Shown here: one piece after another, positions 60,436 to 64,000 of the stretch
Layout of the letters: the number at the start of each line of letters is the position of its first letter
Numbering within the stretch: position 1 is the first letter of the stretch
From: CBDCFV01 sp965216425
Lineage (GTDB): Bacteria; Chloroflexota; Dehalococcoidia; Lucifugimonadales; UBA3495
Assembly (NCBI GenBank): GCA_965216425.1
Contig: CBDCFV010000007.1
Coordinates: forward strand, 248,001 to 312,000
Length of the DNA stretch: 64,000 nucleotides
Direction: 5' to 3'
Notes under the pieces: model-generated
The model's input: only the letters and a program-made list of their open reading frames with translations
What the model was told of the DNA's origin: nothing
Databases searched by the model: none
Program-made: the position numbers and the translations under genes

Positions 60436-62349
60436 TTACGCCATGACCAAGCTGCTCTCCTCGGCGTAGGCCATTGTGCCGTCGCTGAAGATAACGCCGT
60501 CATCGCAACGGCACTCGATACGCCCGCCTTCAAACTGCTCTTCATACAATTGGGCGTACAGGCCGTTCCTGGCGAGCAGTTGTGAATGAGTGCCGTGTTC
60601 TACGATACGGCCTTGGTCAATTGTGAATATAACGTCGGCGGCCATGATGGTCGAAAGCCGGTGGGCGATTGCCACCGTTGTGCGGCCCCGCATCAGTTGC
60701 TGTAACGCGGCTTGAACGAAGCGTTCGCTGGCGTTGTCCAGTGACGAGGTAGCCTCGTCGAGTATGAGCAGTCTCGGCTGGCGCAGGACCACTCGGGCGA
60801 TGGACAACCGTTGCCTTTCACCGCCGGACATCCGATATCCCCGTTCGCCTACGATGGTGTCGTAACCCTCTGGGAACTGGAGAATGCGGTTATGAATATA
60901 GGCGGCCTTGGCGGCCGACTCCAGCTCCTCCTGGGTAGCGTCGGGCTTGCTGTAGAGTAGATTGTCCCGGATGCGAGCATGGAACAGATAACTTTCTTGG
61001 GACACGTAGCCTATCACGTCCGACAAGGACGCCAGCTTGATCTTCCGAACGTCGATGCCGTCGATCAGCACTCGCCCTTCGCTGACGTCATAAAGCCTTG
61101 GAATCAAGTAAGAGATGGTGGTCTTGCCCGACCCGCTCGGTCCTACCAGGGCGGCCAACTGCCCCGGGCGGACTTCGAGATCGATGCCGTTCACTGCCCA
61201 GATAGGCTCAGGCTTGCCTGTATCGGTTAACTCGCTCCCGGCCTCATTGCCGGAAGCGTATTGCACCCTCACTGACTCGAACTTGATGGCCCCGGACACC
61301 CGCTCAGGGTCTAGGTCAACCGCGTCGGGCGCGTTTACGATGTCCGGTTTGATGTCCATGTAGGCGAAGATGCGCTCGAATAACGCCATTGATGATTGCA
61401 GTTCCACAGACACTTGCAGCAAGGCGCCGATAGGGAAATACAGCCGGGCTTGCAGCGTGGTGAACGCCACGATGGTGCCGGCGGAAATGCCGTCCCGGCC
61501 AACACCGGAAATCATATAACCCGCCAGCAAGTAGATGATGATTGGGGAAATAGAAAAGAAAGCCTGCATAATGGCCCAGAAAGATTGGCCGGTCATCTGC
61601 TGGCGTACGACCAAGTCCGACAGGTGCTGGTTCTCTTCATGGAACCGTTGTATCTCCTGCTGTTGGCGTCCGAACAGCTTGGAGAGCATGATGCCGGATA
61701 TGGACAGGGTCTCTTGGGTGATGGCCGTCATTTCTGCCGAGGACCTCTGAACGTCGGCAGATACACGGCGGCGGCGTTCCCCGATGATTTTGGTGATGAA
61801 CGCGAAAATTGGCACCACGCCGATTGCCACCAGCGTAAGTTGCCAGGACAGGATGGCCATCGCCGCGACCGTGCTGATGAGTATGACCATGTTGGAGAGG
61901 ATGTTGGTGACGGTGCCGGTCACCACGTTTTGCACGCCGCCGACGTCGTTGGCCACCCGGGACTGGATCTCACCAGTCCTGGCGCCGGTAAAGAAGCCCA
62001 CCGACAAGCTTTGAAGGTGGCGGTACAGCCCATCCCGAAGGTCGCGCATTACCTTCTGGCCCACTTGGTTGGTGAAGTAGGTCTGCACGATGCCCGCCCC
62101 ACTGGTGACGACCGTTATCCCGGCCATGACACCGGCGATCATCCACAACAGGTCCAGGTTTGGGTCGCCCTCTAGAGGGAAGAGAGCGGAGTCGAACACG
62201 ACACGGATTAACAGGGGATTGATAACCCCCAATCCCGCCGTTACCAGGATCAGCAGCCCTACGAACACGATCTGCGCCGAGTAGGGCCGGAACGACGCGG
62301 CGATCCGGCGGGTCAACCCGGCCCTTTCTGTTGGTGTTGAGTTTGTCAT
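60436..62349 (-). CDS. ABC exporter, fused permease-ATPase (MsbA/LmrA-like)
   Basis: A 637-aa half-transporter that dimerises. Six membrane helices in residues 20-320 are followed by the ATPase: Walker A GPSGSGKTT, Q-loop after IGYVSQESYLF, signature MSGGERQRLSIARV, Walker B LLILDEATSSLD and H-loop IAHRLST. It would export a lipid, drug or peptide. The C-terminal 35 residues after the ATPase (RIECRCDDGVIFSDGTMAYAE) are unusual and contain two cysteines. Confidence 0.92.
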   Translation of the reverse strand: MTNSTPTERAGLTRRIAASFRPYSAQIVFVGLLILVTAGLGVINPLLIRVVFDSALFPLEGDPNLDLLWMIAGVMAGITVVTSGAGIVQTYFTNQVGQKVMRDLRDGLYRHLQSLSVGFFTGARTGEIQSRVANDVGGVQNVVTGTVTNILSNMVILISTVAAMAILSWQLTLVAIGVVPIFAFITKIIGERRRRVSADVQRSSAEMTAITQETLSISGIMLSKLFGRQQQEIQRFHEENQHLSDLVVRQQMTGQSFWAIMQAFFSISPIIIYLLAGYMISGVGRDGISAGTIVAFTTLQARLYFPIGALLQVSVELQSSMALFERIFAYMDIKPDIVNAPDAVDLDPERVSGAIKFESVRVQYASGNEAGSELTDTGKPEPIWAVNGIDLEVRPGQLAALVGPSGSGKTTISYLIPRLYDVSEGRVLIDGIDVRKIKLASLSDVIGYVSQESYLFHARIRDNLLYSKPDATQEELESAAKAAYIHNRILQFPEGYDTIVGERGYRMSGGERQRLSIARVVLRQPRLLILDEATSSLDNASERFVQAALQQLMRGRTTVAIAHRLSTIMAADVIFTIDQGRIVEHGTHSQLLARNGLYAQLYEEQFEGGRIECRCDDGVIFSDGTMAYAEESSLVMA

Positions 62350-62462
62350 AACGCGCTAATTGTATCAGTTGGCCCGTAGAGCAAGAATATTCGGCGTGAC
62401 GCTAAGGACTGGTGTAAGCGGACTATTAGGGATGCAGTCACCAGTGGATAGGAGACATCGGC

Positions 62463-62468
62463 TATAAT
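62463..62468 (+). promoter_or_regulatory. -10 element upstream of the SDR gene
   Basis: A perfect TATAAT lies 39 bases before the SDR start codon, in the gap divergent to the ABC exporter. No clear -35 is at the right distance. Confidence 0.45.
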
Positions 62469-62506
62469 GCTCCCAACCCCAACAACATGGCGGCGAGGGA
62501 AGAGTG

Positions 62507-63286
62507 ATGCAGCTTGAAGGTGGAGTGTTCATTGTAACCGGGTCGGCTACGGGCCTTGGTTCGACGGTGGCCCAACGCTTGGCGGCCAAGGGCGCCAGGG
62601 TTGTAATCAACTACACCAAGAGTGAAGCCGAAGCACAGGCCACGGCGGAAGAGTGCCGGAAGCTTGGCGCGGAAGCGATTCTATGCCAAGCCGACGTGTC
62701 GGTGGATGAAGACTGCCGACGGATGGCGGCCGATGCTGTGGAACGGTGGGGCAGAATCGACGGGCTGGTAAACAACGCTGCCCAGTCCAAGATAGTTCCC
62801 CACGCCGACTTAGAAGGGCTTTCGTCCGACGACTTCATGCGGATTTTCGCGGTTAACGTCGTCGGCCCCTACCAGATGGTGCGGGCGGTAACTCCCCACA
62901 TGAAGAAGCAGGGCAAAGGCGCTGTCGTCAACGTTTCTTCGGTGTCGGGATTTAGCGGGTCGGGCAGTTCCATTGCCTACGCGGTTTCCAAGGGCGCCCT
63001 GAACATTATGACCCTGTCGCTGGCGCGCGCCCTGGCTCCGGAGATACGAGTCAACGCCGTATGCCCCGGCGTGATGCAGACCCGTTGGTGGAAGGAAGGC
63101 TTGGGGGAGGAGAACTACAGCGGCTTCATAGAACGTTACGCCAACTCGACTCCTCTGAAAATGGCAGGCACCACCGAAGCCGTGGCCGACCCCATCATTT
63201 GGCTTCTTGAAGGGGCGGAGCAGGTGACCGGCGAGACTATCATGGTGGACTCGGGAACTCATCTTGGCCCGGCGCCCTCGCGGTAG
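62507..63286 (+). CDS. Short-chain dehydrogenase/reductase
   Basis: A 259-aa classical SDR starting at ATG 62507. The cofactor motif TGSATGLGS is near residue 12, NNAAQS follows near 90, catalytic Ser is in NVSSVSG, and YAVSK carries Tyr and Lys. VNAVCPGVMQTRWW and the C-terminal substrate loop are present. It oxidises or reduces an alcohol/ketone; the substrate is unknown. A luciferase-like gene follows 27 bases later, probably in the same unit. Confidence 0.9.
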   Translation: MQLEGGVFIVTGSATGLGSTVAQRLAAKGARVVINYTKSEAEAQATAEECRKLGAEAILCQADVSVDEDCRRMAADAVERWGRIDGLVNNAAQSKIVPHADLEGLSSDDFMRIFAVNVVGPYQMVRAVTPHMKKQGKGAVVNVSSVSGFSGSGSSIAYAVSKGALNIMTLSLARALAPEIRVNAVCPGVMQTRWWKEGLGEENYSGFIERYANSTPLKMAGTTEAVADPIIWLLEGAEQVTGETIMVDSGTHLGPAPSR

Positions 63287-63313
63287 GCCACTCGCCGTTA
63301 AAGGAGGACTAAC

Positions 63314-64000
63314 TTGCCCCAAAAATTCACGGCTAAGTTCGGGCTCAGCCTTTCAACCCGGGCCGTACTGTTCGACTGGGCTACGATGGACGACATAGTA
63401 AACGCGGCGTGCGTGGCCGAGCAGTCGGGTTGTTTCGACAGCGTCTGGGTGGGCGACAATCTCCTGTCCAAGCCCAGAGTGGAGGCTATCGTCACCCTGT
63501 CGGCAATCGCCGCCCGCACCGAACGGGTGAAGCTGGGGACCATTTGCTTGGCCAGTTTCCCTTTGCGCGATCCGGTGCTGCTGGCGGTGCAATGGGCCAG
63601 CCTGGACGTTCTTTCCCGCGGCCGGACTATTCTGTCAGTGTGCAACGGCGCCTCAGCGAATGACGGACCCAGGTTTGCCAACGAACTGGAAAACATGGGA
63701 GTCAGGTCGCCAGAGCGGGTTGGGCGTGTGGTAGAGGGCATCGAGGTCCTGCGGCGATTGTGGTCCGAGGACAGCGTTACCCACCACGGGAAGTATTACC
63801 AGTTCTCCGATGTGGAATTGCTCCCCAAGCCGGTGCAGCAACCCATGCCCATTATGATAGCCGCCAACCCCAAGCCGGGGCAAGCCGACAAGGCTACGGT
63901 GGACCGGATATTGAAGCGCGTGGCGACGCACGGAGACGGCTGGCAGACGGACGCGACCCCGGTAGACGTGTTTGCCGACCGGTTTAGTCGGATAAAAGCA
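63314..64000 (+). CDS. Luciferase-like (LLM class) flavin-dependent oxidoreductase, 3'-truncated by window
   Basis: Start TTG at 63314, seven bases after AGGAGG. The frame stays open to the window end (about 229 residues): MPQKFTAKFGLSLSTRAVLF, then FDSVWVGDNLLSKPRVEAIVTLSAIAART, RVKLGTICLASFPLRDPVLLAVQWASLDVLSRGRTILSV and the KPVQQPMPIMIAANPKPG segment. This is the third LLM-class enzyme here. It follows the SDR gene closely. Confidence 0.85.
   Translation, partial: MPQKFTAKFGLSLSTRAVLFDWATMDDIVNAACVAEQSGCFDSVWVGDNLLSKPRVEAIVTLSAIAARTERVKLGTICLASFPLRDPVLLAVQWASLDVLSRGRTILSVCNGASANDGPRFANELENMGVRSPERVGRVVEGIEVLRRLWSEDSVTHHGKYYQFSDVELLPKPVQQPMPIMIAANPKPGQADKATVDRILKRVATHGDGWQTDATPVDVFADRFSRIKA

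Overview
This 64-kb window looks like a chromosomal piece of an uncultivated bacterium of the Chloroflexota, most like the SAR202/Dehalococcoidia side of the phylum. That is an inference from gene content: many small oxidoreductase and hydrolase families (luciferase-like flavoproteins, CaiB-type CoA transferase, fumarylacetoacetase-like, NIPSNAP, VOC and reductive-dehalogenase-like proteins, a molybdenum hydroxylase), a T-box-controlled ilv-leu operon, a single-chain AccD-AccA carboxyltransferase, and frequent GTG/TTG starts. There is no rRNA gene and no CRISPR array. I found one tRNA, tRNA-Ser(GGA).

Layout. 1-7.3 kb: the end of a molybdopterin oxidoreductase, an amidase with its small GatC-like partner, AccDA, an Fe-S carrier pair (Mrp-like plus MIP18/SufT-like) and a quinone reductase. 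7.3-10.4 kb: GreA with an extra N-terminal domain, a peroxiredoxin whose peroxidatic residue is encoded by in-frame UGA, and a metallo-beta-lactamase exonuclease. 10.5-16.1 kb: leftward ilvB-ilvN-ilvC-leuA behind a complete T-box leader. 16.3-21.9 kb: metG, a polyprenyl synthase, an amidohydrolase and a membrane flippase-like protein. 22-26.1 kb: leftward tyrA-aroA-gmk-lipA. 26.1-31.2 kb: repeat-rich spacers, a Cys-rich polytopic membrane protein, a FixH/YtkA-like lipoprotein-sized partner, an NMT1-type binding protein and an alpha/beta hydrolase. 31.4-33.8 kb: otsA-otsB (trehalose). 34-38 kb: a HAD hydrolase, a DsbA/FrnE-like oxidoreductase with in-frame UGA in its active site, a CoA transferase and an asparaginase. 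38.6-42.5 kb: yacL (PIN-TRAM), ispD, ispF, cysS. 42.6-55.3 kb: a dense set of catabolic and accessory enzymes plus tRNA-Ser, a Rieske ferredoxin and lepB. 55.3-57.2 kb: a decayed two-gene aspartic-protease module interrupted by a broken IS630-family element. 57.7-64 kb: an amidase, luciferase-like enzymes, an ABC exporter and an SDR.

The most notable observation is two unlinked thiol-redox genes that continue through a UGA codon exactly where the family has its catalytic cysteine (peroxiredoxin residue 46; DsbA-like residue 25). Both carry a short hairpin with GG in its loop 21-24 nt after the UGA. Together they argue that this organism inserts selenocysteine, although no sel gene lies in the window. 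Conventional ORF calling truncates both proteins and removes their active sites. Other points of interest are a GreA carrying a recombinase-type SAM-like domain, an Mrp protein without its CxxC motif, an asparaginase lacking the usual catalytic-site Asp, a cytosolic reductive-dehalogenase-like protein, and a MITE-like repeat cluster.
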